64,000 nucleotides of DNA, from the NCBI RefSeq assembly GCF_007828045.1, contig NZ_VITN01000002.1:248001-312000 (forward strand). The letters are read 5' to 3'. The stretch is from Nitrospirillum amazonense. Its GTDB lineage: Bacteria; Pseudomonadota; Alphaproteobacteria; Azospirillales; Azospirillaceae. The notes beneath the pieces were generated by a model that saw only the letters and a program-made list of their open reading frames with translations, was not told the DNA's origin and searched no databases. A program made the translations under genes and the position numbers. Each line of letters opens with the position of its first letter. Position 1 is the first letter of the stretch. Positions 1 through 7,519 of this stretch are shown here, piece after piece.

Positions 1-197
1 CTCAGCGAGCGCGACCGGCACGGCGCCCAAAACCCGGCACTGTCCCGACGCCAGGCGATCCGCCCCTGACAGCCCGTAAAACCCACCCCACGGCACCGCC
101 TTTAATCTTGCCGTCCGTCGTCCATCGGGGTGCCCAGTGTCGATCCCCCGCCCCTCGCCGTCCTTAAGCGCCCGGCCCACGCTGTCACGCCGCGCCG

Positions 198-776
198 TCA
201 CGGCGTGCTCCCGGCGTGGCTCAGCGCGACGAACAGCCCCCGGTCCGGCGTCGACAGGTCCCTCGGGGCCTGGGTCCATCGTCCCAGCACCTGGGCGACA
301 TAGCGCCGGGTCGCCGCCGGAAGGGGCTGGCCGGTGCGGTGGTAAGTCAGCACACGGGCGGGCCCGGCATGGTAGGCGGCCAGGGCATCCACGGTCCCGA
401 AGCGCTCCCGCAACTCCGCCAGGAAGGTCGCCCCCGCCAGCAGGTTGTCGCGCACCTGATAGGCGCTGGCGCCCAGGTGCAGGCGGGCCCGCAAGGCGGC
501 CCAGGTCCCCGGCATCAGCTGCATCAGCCCCATGGCTCCCGCTGGTGAGGTGACGGTGGGGTCACCGGCGCTTTCCACCGCGACCACAGCGGTCAGCAAA
601 GAGGGCGGCAGGTGGACACGCGCGGCCGCCTCCGCGATCTCGGGGGCGATCTCCGGCGCAATCCCGACCTGCCAATGTCCGGTCGTCGTCACGCACGGCG
701 GTGGTGGCTGCAACGGGGCGAACAGCGGGCTGGCGGTGGCGAGGCCGCAGGCGACGGCCAGGGTCAGGACGGGCAT
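198..776 (-). CDS. Lytic transglycosylase (VirB1/TrbN-like)
   Basis: This 192-residue protein has an N-terminal hydrophobic signal-like segment followed by a soluble lytic transglycosylase domain. The likely catalytic Glu lies in AVVAVESAGDP, followed by the SLT signatures GAMGLMQLMPGTW and AYHAGP. Such enzymes open peptidoglycan locally in the periplasm so that a conjugation machine can be assembled. It is the last visible gene of a leftward series repA-parA-RHH-DUF2840-traF, but is separated from traF by a 190-base gap with an inverted repeat, so it may be transcribed separately. The ATG at 776 gives a sensible signal peptide. Assignment to conjugation rather than general wall turnover rests on context. 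Confidence 0.85.
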   Translation of the reverse strand: MPVLTLAVACGLATASPLFAPLQPPPPCVTTTGHWQVGIAPEIAPEIAEAAARVHLPPSLLTAVVAVESAGDPTVTSPAGAMGLMQLMPGTWAALRARLHLGASAYQVRDNLLAGATFLAELRERFGTVDALAAYHAGPARVLTYHRTGQPLPAATRRYVAQVLGRWTQAPRDLSTPDRGLFVALSHAGSTP

Positions 777-845
777 GACGGCCTCCAGGTCGACAGCGAC
801 AACGGGACGAGCGGAGCGCGGCCTTCAGCCACCGGGCTCGCCCGC

Positions 846-874
846 GTCAAGGCCAAGCGTCGCTTGACCTTGAC
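846..874. repeat. 29-bp near-perfect inverted repeat, oriT-like candidate
   Basis: Two 14-bp arms (gtcaaggccaagcg and cgcttgaccttgac) flank a single central base, with 13 of 14 positions pairing. It sits in the 190-base gap between the traF-like gene and the lytic transglycosylase gene. Relaxase-recognised origins of transfer usually contain such an inverted repeat close to a nick site and close to transfer genes. It could instead be a regulator operator. No nick-site consensus was recognised. Confidence 0.4.
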
Positions 875-966
875 CCCGGCTGCGCGCGGCGGCGGACCGG
901 AGGGCGGTCGGGACGACAGGATGTCGCCCCGGGGCCGAACAACAGGATGGGGGAGGACGGGCGGCG

Positions 967-1488
967 TCACGGGGCCCGCCCCACCCAAAGCGGGGTCGCC
1001 TGGCCCAGGACGGCGGTGAGCGGCGTCGGCCCAAAATACCGGCCGTCCAGCGCGTCGGCGCGGTCGGGGTTCAGCAGCAGGACCTCCCCGGGGAACAGCC
1101 GCCGACAGCCGCGCCAGGCGGTCAGGGGCCGGCCCTGGCCATCGGCCTCCCGCACTCGCGCCAGGGGGCGTCCGTCCACCAGCATCCAGCCGGCACGGCC
1201 GCAGACATGCTGCCCCGGCACCGCCGCCACCGGCTTCAGCAGGGGCACGCCCCAGGGGAGGTAGCCGCGCTCCGCATAGAGGCGAGCCTGGGCGGCGTCG
1301 GGCCGCACCAGCAGGAGGGTGCCGGGGGCCGGGCCGCCATCGCCCAGGGGGCGGACGCTGTAGAGGCCGATGGGCGCGCTGGCGGTGGCGTTCCACACCA
1401 GCACAGGCCGGCGGCCCGGTGTTGCCAGGACCAGCAGCAGCAGCAGCGCGGCCAAGCCCGCCAGCAAGGGGAAGGTCCGGCGCGTCAT
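967..1488 (-). CDS. traF: Conjugal transfer peptidase TraF-like (S26 family)
   Basis: About 173 residues with one N-terminal membrane segment (LLAGLAALLLLLVLATPG) and an S26 signal-peptidase fold. WNATASAPIGLYSV resembles the N-terminal region around the catalytic Ser of TraF/LepB proteins, KPVAAVPGQHVC the Lys region, and VLLLNPDRADALDGRYFGP the C-terminal box. TraF proteins mature or cyclise pilin during conjugation and act in the inner membrane facing the periplasm. The start at 1488 overlaps the stop of the DUF2840 gene as ATGA, which implies translational coupling. A longer in-frame reading to 1800 lies on the DUF2840 gene and is not used. Confidence 0.85.
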   Translation of the reverse strand: MTRRTFPLLAGLAALLLLLVLATPGRRPVLVWNATASAPIGLYSVRPLGDGGPAPGTLLLVRPDAAQARLYAERGYLPWGVPLLKPVAAVPGQHVCGRAGWMLVDGRPLARVREADGQGRPLTAWRGCRRLFPGEVLLLNPDRADALDGRYFGPTPLTAVLGQATPLWVGRAP

Positions 1489-1982
1489 GACCCCACCCCC
1501 CGGCGCCGGCACCAGGCGGCATGCTGATCCCGGCCGTAGCGCCGGGGGGCCTGCCCGCAGGCCAGGCGGTTGTGGGCATGGCGCCAATAGTCCGGCGCCA
1601 CCGCCGCCGGGTCGAAGCCGTCCGCCTCCAGCATGTCGATCAGTTCCAGCGTGCGCTTCACCCGGGGCCAGCCCGATAGGCGCAGCAGGCTGTCGCCGCC
1701 GGGGGTGATGCCGGGCACGGTGACGCGCCCCTCCCCCGCGGCGCAGGCCCGCAGGATGTCGATGCGGGAAAGGACGGTGCCGTGGACGTTGCCCTCCCAC
1801 CGCACATAGCCGAACACGGCCCCGGGGGCGAAGAACAGCAGGCGCCGCCGCCGGTCCAGCACCTGGTCCGCCACCGGATGACCGAAGCGCAGCCAGCGCT
1901 CGATCCAGTCGCGGTGGAACACCAGTTCCACGCTGGTTAAGGGGCTGGTCGGGGAGCCATCCAGGGAAGCCGACGCGATCAT
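1485..1982 (-). CDS. DUF2840 domain protein
   Basis: A 165-residue protein whose internal YVRWEGNVHGTVLSRIDILRA and LRLSGWPRVKRTLELIDMLE stretches match my memory of DUF2840 proteins. These are found almost only in proteobacterial conjugative elements, between a partition gene and the TraF-like peptidase. No catalytic motif, membrane segment or signal peptide is visible, and the molecular role is unknown. It overlaps its upstream neighbour (RHH protein) and its downstream neighbour (traF) by ATGA junctions, so the three products are probably made in fixed ratio. Confidence 0.8.
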   Translation of the reverse strand: MIASASLDGSPTSPLTSVELVFHRDWIERWLRFGHPVADQVLDRRRRLLFFAPGAVFGYVRWEGNVHGTVLSRIDILRACAAGEGRVTVPGITPGGDSLLRLSGWPRVKRTLELIDMLEADGFDPAAVAPDYWRHAHNRLACGQAPRRYGRDQHAAWCRRRGVGS

Positions 1983-2227
1983 GACGGCCCCGCCTCGGTG
2001 CCGAAGCGCTCCTCCAGCATCGCCCGCAGCAGGTCGGCCACGGTGACGCCCTGGTTGAAGGCCGCCACCTTGATGCGGCCGCGCAAGGCCGGCGTGACGT
2101 CGATGGTCAGGCGGGCGCTGTAGGCCTCGGCCTTGGGCGCGGTGCGGCCCTTGCCGTCACCGTCGACCCAGCGTTGGGCATCGTCGCGCGGGCGGGCACC
2201 GAGCACGGGGGCGGGCCGCCGGGTCAT
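1979..2227 (-). CDS. Small ribbon-helix-helix-type DNA-binding protein (partition accessory)
   Basis: This 82-residue basic protein has a C-terminal ARLTIDVTPALRGRIKVAAF ... VTVADLLRAMLEERF pattern. That is a beta strand followed by two helices, typical of MetJ/Arc/CopG ribbon-helix-helix proteins. In ICE and plasmid partition operons a protein of this size after ParA commonly binds the centromere or represses the operon; that role is inferred. The ATG at 2227 overlaps the parA stop by ATGA, and its stop overlaps the DUF2840 start. A much longer reading upstream in this frame is a shadow of parA. Confidence 0.7.
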   Translation of the reverse strand: MTRRPAPVLGARPRDDAQRWVDGDGKGRTAPKAEAYSARLTIDVTPALRGRIKVAAFNQGVTVADLLRAMLEERFGTEAGPS

Positions 2228-2862
2228 GGCCGCCCCCGTAGCACTTCGGCGGCCAGCGCCGCCACCTCGCGCACCGCCGGCGACGCCCGGTCGATCTCCC
2301 GCGCCAGCAGGCCGGACCCCGCCGCCTCGGCGTAGATCACCCGTTGGGCCAGGCTGGCCTCCAGCGCCGGCACGCCCAGGCTGGCGATGGCGCGCTGAAC
2401 CTCCCGGGCGATGCGGGTGCGCACCACACGGCGGTTGACGACGAAGTGAGCCTTCAGCTCCGGCCGGTAGACACGGGCCTCGGCCACCAGGTCCAGCATG
2501 GCCTGGCTGGCCCAGACGTCGAAGCCGGACGGCTGCACCGGCACCAGCACGCGCTCCGCCGCCAGCAGGGCGGAGCGCACCAGGGCGGTGGTGCGCGGCG
2601 GCCCGTCGATGACGACGTGGGTGACGCCCCGGGCCAGGTCCGGCACCTCGCGGTGCAGGGTCTCCCGCGCCAGGCCCACCATGCCGAACAGGCGGCGGCG
2701 CCCCGCCCGTGCCCGCTGTTCCGCCCAGTCCTGGGCGGAGGCCTGGGGATCGGCGTCGACCAGCAGCACGGACGCGCCGGACCGCGCCCATTCCCCGGCC
2801 AGATGCAAGGCCAAGGTGGTCTTCCCCGCCCCGCCCTTCTGCGTCAGCACGGCGACGATCAT
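2224..2862 (-). CDS. parA: ParA-family partition ATPase
   Basis: A 212-residue ParA/MinD-type P-loop ATPase. The deviant Walker A box KGGAGKTT is at residues 9-16, Walker A' LLVDADPQ near residue 35, and Walker B VTHVVIDGPPR near residue 80. At this length it lacks the N-terminal HTH of P1-type ParA, so it is a small type Ib-like form. It should drive segregation or stabilisation of the excised or replicating ICE with the RHH protein encoded just downstream. It is the first gene of the ATGA-coupled group and follows the iteron region 2995-3054, so RepA binding there could also control this operon. Confidence 0.9.
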   Translation of the reverse strand: MIVAVLTQKGGAGKTTLALHLAGEWARSGASVLLVDADPQASAQDWAEQRARAGRRRLFGMVGLARETLHREVPDLARGVTHVVIDGPPRTTALVRSALLAAERVLVPVQPSGFDVWASQAMLDLVAEARVYRPELKAHFVVNRRVVRTRIAREVQRAIASLGVPALEASLAQRVIYAEAAGSGLLAREIDRASPAVREVAALAAEVLRGRP

Positions 2863-2879
2863 GGCCGCCTCGCGCGCGG

Positions 2880-3320
2880 GCGCGGATGTAGGGCACTACC
2901 CTCAACAACTACCAAGAGTCTATTAAGAGTCAAAGAGTCAGGGATTCTGCCAGCGCGAATTCGCAAGCTCTGCCAATGGTTTGCCGACCACCCCCACGCC
3001 TGATCCACCGTCGAATCACGCCTGTTCCACCGTGGCGGCACGCCTGATCCACCGAGAGGATTCACAGCCCACCCTCCCCGTCTGTGGATGAAACCCCCGG
3101 CTTATCCCCAGGCACCACGGCGGCACTGTGGACGGGCTCGGTGGATCGGGCGGCGTGCAGGGCCTCCCGCCCGTGGTGTCGCACCAGGGTCAGGGCATAG
3201 CCCGCCAATACGCCCCGGCGCGCGATGCCCCTCAGGTCCGCGATGAAATCGACCGGCCGCGCCAGGCTTCCGGACCGGGCCTGGAGGTCGGCCAGGGCGA
3301 TGGTCCAGCCGGTGGATAAC
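2880..3320. other. Candidate plasmid-type replication origin (oriV-like) of the ICE
   Basis: Several origin hallmarks cluster between parA and the 3' part of repA. There are three phased iterons (2995-3054) and an AT-richer stretch at 2890-2960 with three AGAGTC copies (2915, 2926, 2934). Three DnaA-box-like 9-mers are also present: tgtggatga at 3083, ttatcccca at 3102 and ggtggataa at 3311, each one mismatch from the TTATCCACA consensus or its complement. A degenerate inverted iteron (cggtggatcgggcg, 3139-3152) lies inside repA. Autonomous replication has been shown for some ICEs with RepA; for this element it is inference. Confidence 0.5.
2995..3054. repeat. Three 16-bp iterons at exact 22-bp spacing
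   Basis: Copies of cacgcctgatccaccg lie at 2995-3010, 3017-3032 (one change, a to t) and 3039-3054. The start-to-start distance is exactly 22 bp, two helical turns, so a protein would bind all three on one DNA face. They lie immediately downstream of repA and upstream of parA. Phased iterons are the usual binding sites of RepA/TrfA-type initiators. Confidence 0.8.
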
Positions 3321-3898
3321 CCAGCGTGCCGGCGTAGCAAGCGCCAAAGCCAGCGCTCCACCCCGCCGGTCAGCCGCAGGTAGGCGCGGTCGATCCGCAG
3401 CACCCGGCGGCGGGCGACGACAGCGGTCCACAGCCATTCCGGTAGCAGAATGATCAAGCCTTCGCCGTCAACGGTCCAGCGCTCGATCCAGTGGAAGCGG
3501 TGACCCTCGGCGGTGGGGACGCCCAGGGTGGTCTCCACCTCGCTGGCCACCAGCCGGTCCAGCGCCTGGGCCAGGGCGCCATATTGCGCCCGGCCGGTGC
3601 CGCGCCCGAGAAAGCGTAGAACCTGAAACGCGGGTGCGCGTAAAAGCGGCGCCGGTTCCAACCCGCGATCGCGCCCCTCGGCCAATTGCGAAACGGCCCA
3701 GATCAGCAGGTCGGCATCCCAGAGGGTGGCGAGGCCCGGCCCGCCGGCCGGGGTCGACACCCGCAGATGGTCGCCGGCGCGCCTGTGACACAGCGGCTGA
3801 TGGCGAGGACGCTTGGCCAGGGAAAAGCAGGGCCAGACCATCAGGTCGATGGCATCGCGCACCGGGGCCCCGGCATGGGCGGCGGGAAAGGCGCGCAT
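3062..3898 (-). CDS. repA: Replication initiator protein A (RepA)
   Basis: A 278-residue protein matching the replication initiator A family of plasmids and ICEs. LWDADLLIWAVSQL near residue 60, FLGRGTGRAQYGALAQALDRL near residue 96 and the winged-helix-like C-terminal half are typical. It would bind the iterons just downstream (2995-3054) and recruit host replication proteins. It starts at 3898, three bases after the stop of the AlpA-like HTH gene, so the two are probably co-transcribed. Parts of its 3' end double as DnaA-box-like and iteron-like sequence. A rival start is the internal Met near residue 20. Confidence 0.85.
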   Translation of the reverse strand: MRAFPAAHAGAPVRDAIDLMVWPCFSLAKRPRHQPLCHRRAGDHLRVSTPAGGPGLATLWDADLLIWAVSQLAEGRDRGLEPAPLLRAPAFQVLRFLGRGTGRAQYGALAQALDRLVASEVETTLGVPTAEGHRFHWIERWTVDGEGLIILLPEWLWTAVVARRRVLRIDRAYLRLTGGVERWLWRLLRRHAGLSTGWTIALADLQARSGSLARPVDFIADLRGIARRGVLAGYALTLVRHHGREALHAARSTEPVHSAAVVPGDKPGVSSTDGEGGL

Positions 3899-3901
3899 GG
3901 G

Positions 3902-4165
3902 TCATCGCCTTCCCAACGACGCGGCTCGACGCGGCGGCCGAACGGTGGTGGGGGTGACGTCGGTGGTGGAGGTCCGCCGCCCCTGGTCGGCCCAGCGCTG
4001 CAGATCCTCGACGGCGTAGATCACGCGGCCACCGATCTTGCGGTAAACCGGCCCGGTGCCGAAGGTGCGGTGCTTCTCCAGCGTACGGCCGGACAGCCCC
4101 AAAAGCCGGGCGGCCTCGGGCGTGCGCAGATAGCGCGGCGGCAGGGATGGATAAGGATCGGGCAT
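3902..4165 (-). CDS. AlpA/MerR-like helix-turn-helix protein
   Basis: An 87-residue protein with a single winged HTH: LRTPEAARLLGLSGRTLEKHR, then GPVYRKIGGRVIYAVEDLQRWAD, the usual HTH_17/AlpA layout. Such excisionase-like proteins sit upstream of repA in many ICEs and control replication or transfer genes or aid excision. The start at 4165 (MPDPYPS) was chosen because the domain begins shortly after it. The reading continues upstream to 4285, but that part is low-complexity and proline/arginine-rich. The stop is three bases before the repA start. Confidence 0.85.
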   Translation of the reverse strand: MPDPYPSLPPRYLRTPEAARLLGLSGRTLEKHRTFGTGPVYRKIGGRVIYAVEDLQRWADQGRRTSTTDVTPTTVRPPRRAASLGRR

Positions 4166-4477
4166 GGGCGCACCCCGGCATGGATGGGCGGCCCACCGGG
4201 AACGGGGCCGCATCGCCGGCAAGCATCGGCGGGCCGCCACCCCCTTGGGGATGGACGAAGTTCGGGGGGTGCGGAAAACGTCCATGCACTGGGGAGATGG
4301 CCGGTCACTCCCTGACGAAGCACCGGGGTGGCCGAGGTGCTAAGTTGGTTCGCCTCCGCCCTGGCATCAGCGTTGCCCTTGGCACTGATCGTCCGCCAAT
4401 GGACACGAAGCGGTAGCAATGGACAGGCGGGGTACGTTAGATTTGCGAGCAAAACTCGAGTGGAGCGGGCGATTACA
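4166..4477. other. Intergenic region between divergent HTH-repA operon and restriction locus
   Basis: About 310 bases with no convincing gene. It must hold divergent promoters for the leftward HTH-repA operon and the rightward res-mod-helicase operon. I saw no clear operator or terminator. The res reading frame stays open back to 4328 but lacks family resemblance there. Confidence 0.5.
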
Positions 4478-7400
4478 GTGAGCAGTTTCTACGAGCGGCC
4501 TATTCTGAATTCGCCCTATCGCGCGCCCGAATGGCACCATCCCCTCTCCAAGAGCGGACAGCCGCTGGAAGGGGAACCGAAGCGGGGCCGACGTCCGTCG
4601 CGCTTCATCGTCCCCGTTCCCGCCTCACGGAAAAAGGCGTCCAGCGGCCAGGCATCCCTTGAGCTGGAGAGCTACACCGAGAATGCGCTGATCAACGAGA
4701 TTCGCGGCTACGTCGACCAGTGGCGGACCCTGCGCAACCCCGCTGATTGGGGCGTGACGGCCGTTTCCCAACGGCTGCTGGAGCATTGGCGCCGGCCCCA
4801 GGAATGGTGGGCCAGTCAGCGCCCCTTCTTCTGCCAAGTCGAAGCCGTCGAAACGATCATCTGGCTGACCGAGGTCGCGCCCAGGCGAGCGGCGACCAAG
4901 GGCCTGTTGGATCAAATCGCCAAGGCCAACGAGGAGGCCAATCCGGAGCTGTTCCGCCTGGCCCTGAAGATGGCCACCGGCACCGGCAAGACCACCGTCA
5001 TGGCCATGCTGATCGCCTGGCAGGCGGTCAACGCCGCCCGCCGGGCGTCGAAGGACTTCTCCCGCGCTTTTCTGATCATCACGCCCGGCATCACCATCAA
5101 GGACCGGCTGCGCGTGCTGCAGCCCAGCGAGCCAGACAATTATTACGAGACGCGGGAGATCGTGCCGCCGGAAATGCTGCCCGACATCCGGCGGGCGGAG
5201 ATCGTGATCACCAACTACCACGCCTTCCAGCACCGTGAGACGCTGGCGCTGCCCAAGGTGGCGCGCAGTTTCCTGCAAGGGAATGATCCGGAGCCGATCA
5301 GGACGACGGAAACCGACGCGGAAATGCTGGAGCGGGCCTGCGGCAAGCTGCTCAACTATGAGCGCGTCAACGTCATCAATGACGAAGCCCATCACTGCTA
5401 TCGCCACAAGGTCGGCGATGAGGCCGAGGATGCGGAAGGCCCGCTGACGGGCGAGGACAAAAAGGAAGCGGCGGAGAACGACGAAGCCGCGCGCCTGTGG
5501 ATCAATGGCATCGAGGCGCTGGACCGCAAGCTGTCCCAAAGTGGGCGCAAGCGGGGCGTGCGCGCGGTCTATGACCTGTCCGCCACCCCCTTCTTCCTGC
5601 GCGGATCGGGTTACCAGGAAGGGACACTGTTCCCCTGGGTGGTGTCTGATTTCAGCCTGATCGACGCGATCGAAAGCGGCGTGGTCAAACTGCCGCGCGT
5701 CCCGGTCAGCGACAATCTGGTGCAGACGGACACGGTGGTTTACCGCGACCTGTGGAAAAACATCGGCAAGTCCCTGCCGAAAACCGCCGCCGGCGCCGCC
5801 AAGCTCAGCCCCTTCGACCTGCCCAACACCCTGAAAACCGCGCTGAACGCCCTGTACAGCCATTACGAGGGCGAGTTCGAGCGCTGGCAGCGTGCCGGCA
5901 TCACCGTGCCGCCGGTGTTCATCGTCGTCTGCCAGAACACCGCGATATCCAAGCTGGTGTTCGAGTGGATCTCCGGCTTCGAACGGGGCGATGCGGAGGA
6001 AGGCGAGCGGGCGGCCTTCCATGCCGGCCACCTGGAACTGTTCCGCAACTATGATGAGCACGGCGCCCGCCTGCCCCGGCCCCGCACCTTGCTGATCGAT
6101 TCCCGCCAGATCGAGTCCGGCGACGCGCTTGACAAGGGCTTCCGCGACGCCGCGGGCCCCGAGATCGAGCAGTTCAAGCGCGAGCTTGCCGCCCGCGAAG
6201 GCGCCGGCGCCGCGGCGGGCGACATCAGCGAGGGCGAGCTGCTGCGTGAGGTGATGAACACGGTCGGCCGCCCCGGGCGTCTGGGCGAGCAGATCCGCTG
6301 CGTGGTTTCCGTGTCGATGTTGACGGAGGGGTGGGACACCAACACGGTGACCCACATCCTGGGCGTCCGCGCCTTCGGCACCCAGCTGCTGTGCGAACAG
6401 GTGGTGGGCCGCGGCCTGCGCCGGCAATCCTATGATCTCAATCCCGAAACCGGCCTGTTCGATGTCGAATATGCCGACATCATGGGCATCCCCTTCGACT
6501 TCGCGACCTCGCCCCAGGTCGCCAAGCCGACCAAGCCCAAGCCCGTGACCCGCGTTCATTCCATCAAGGAGCGCGCGTCGCTGGAAATAGCCTTCCCGCG
6601 CGTCAGCGGCTACCGCCGCGACCTGCCCACCGATAGGTTGGAGGCCAAATTCACCGAGGATAGCCGGCTGGAGATCACGCCCGCCGACATCGGCCCCACC
6701 TCGGTCGTCATGGAGGGCATCGTCGGCGCCGGCGTGACCATCACGCCGGAGGTGCTGGAGCGCCTGCGCCCGTCGGAGATCAGCTTCAACCTGGCCAAGC
6801 ATCTGCTGTACACCAGTTTCCGGGATGAGGACGGCTTCCCCAAACAACACCTCTTCCCGCAAATCCAACGCCTTGCCCGCCGCTGGCTGGACGAGGACTA
6901 TCTGGTCGCCAAGGGTGTTCCGGTCGGCGCCATCCTGTATCAAGATCAGTTAGCCCGCGCGGCGGAAAAGATCGTCATCGCCTGCACCCGGGCCGGTGAC
7001 GGGCACATCGTGGCGGTGCTGGACCCCTACAATCCCAAGGGGTCGACCCGGCACGTCAACTTCATCACCTCCAAACCCTGTTGGACCACCGGCGCCCGCC
7101 CGCCCAAGAGCCCCATCAGCCATGTGGTGATCGACAGCACCTGGGAGGAACAGCTGGCGCTGACGCTGGAAAGCCACCCGCGCGTGCTGTCCTACGCCAA
7201 GAACCAGGCCTTGGGCTTCGAGGTCCCCTACCTTGACGGCGGCATCACCCGGCGCTATCTGCCCGACTTCCTGGCCCGGCTGGATATCTCCCGCGCGGGC
7301 GACGGCAGTGACACGTTGAACCTGATCCTGGAGGTCAAGGGCCTCCGGGATGAAAGTGACAAGGCCAAGGCCCAGACCACCCGTGACCTCTGGGTTCCCG

Positions 7401-7519
7401 GCGTCAACGCGCTGGGTGGCTTCGGCCGCTGGGCTTTCGCCGAATTCCGTGACTGGACCGTGATGGCGGAGGATTTCGCCACCTTGGTCGATGACCTGTT
7501 GCAAAAGGGTGCCGTCTGA
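4478..7519 (+). CDS. Type III-like restriction endonuclease subunit R (DEAD/DEAH helicase-nuclease)
   Basis: About 1013 residues from a GTG at 4478. The N-terminus (ERPILNSPYRAPEWHHPL) resembles the BPTD_3080 restriction endonuclease family as I recall it. Walker A ATGTGKTT is near residue 167, the DEAH-type box VINDEAHH near 302, motif III DLSATPFF near 370, and the SF2 C-terminal boxes TEGWDTNTV and QVVGRGLRR near 615-650. The C-terminal PDFLARL ... LILEVKG is a PD-(D/E)xK-type nuclease signature. It would translocate on and cut unmodified DNA with the Mod protein encoded next. Another in-frame GTG lies at 4460. The stop overlaps the mod start by one base (TGATG). Confidence 0.88.
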   Translation: MSSFYERPILNSPYRAPEWHHPLSKSGQPLEGEPKRGRRPSRFIVPVPASRKKASSGQASLELESYTENALINEIRGYVDQWRTLRNPADWGVTAVSQRLLEHWRRPQEWWASQRPFFCQVEAVETIIWLTEVAPRRAATKGLLDQIAKANEEANPELFRLALKMATGTGKTTVMAMLIAWQAVNAARRASKDFSRAFLIITPGITIKDRLRVLQPSEPDNYYETREIVPPEMLPDIRRAEIVITNYHAFQHRETLALPKVARSFLQGNDPEPIRTTETDAEMLERACGKLLNYERVNVINDEAHHCYRHKVGDEAEDAEGPLTGEDKKEAAENDEAARLWINGIEALDRKLSQSGRKRGVRAVYDLSATPFFLRGSGYQEGTLFPWVVSDFSLIDAIESGVVKLPRVPVSDNLVQTDTVVYRDLWKNIGKSLPKTAAGAAKLSPFDLPNTLKTALNALYSHYEGEFERWQRAGITVPPVFIVVCQNTAISKLVFEWISGFERGDAEEGERAAFHAGHLELFRNYDEHGARLPRPRTLLIDSRQIESGDALDKGFRDAAGPEIEQFKRELAAREGAGAAAGDISEGELLREVMNTVGRPGRLGEQIRCVVSVSMLTEGWDTNTVTHILGVRAFGTQLLCEQVVGRGLRRQSYDLNPETGLFDVEYADIMGIPFDFATSPQVAKPTKPKPVTRVHSIKERASLEIAFPRVSGYRRDLPTDRLEAKFTEDSRLEITPADIGPTSVVMEGIVGAGVTITPEVLERLRPSEISFNLAKHLLYTSFRDEDGFPKQHLFPQIQRLARRWLDEDYLVAKGVPVGAILYQDQLARAAEKIVIACTRAGDGHIVAVLDPYNPKGSTRHVNFITSKPCWTTGARPPKSPISHVVIDSTWEEQLALTLESHPRVLSYAKNQALGFEVPYLDGGITRRYLPDFLARLDISRAGDGSDTLNLILEVKGLRDESDKAKAQTTRDLWVPGVNALGGFGRWAFAEFRDWTVMAEDFATLVDDLLQKGAV

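Noticed and set aside
1-69. Possible C-terminal end of a + strand gene (reading ...QNPALSRRQAIRP then stop)
   Set aside because: Only 22 codons are in view, no family is recognised, and the neighbouring transfer genes are on the other strand.
4625-6943. Very long antisense open frame across the res gene (772 codons)
   Set aside because: A shadow in GC-rich coding DNA; it has no domain motifs and lies opposite a clear helicase-nuclease.
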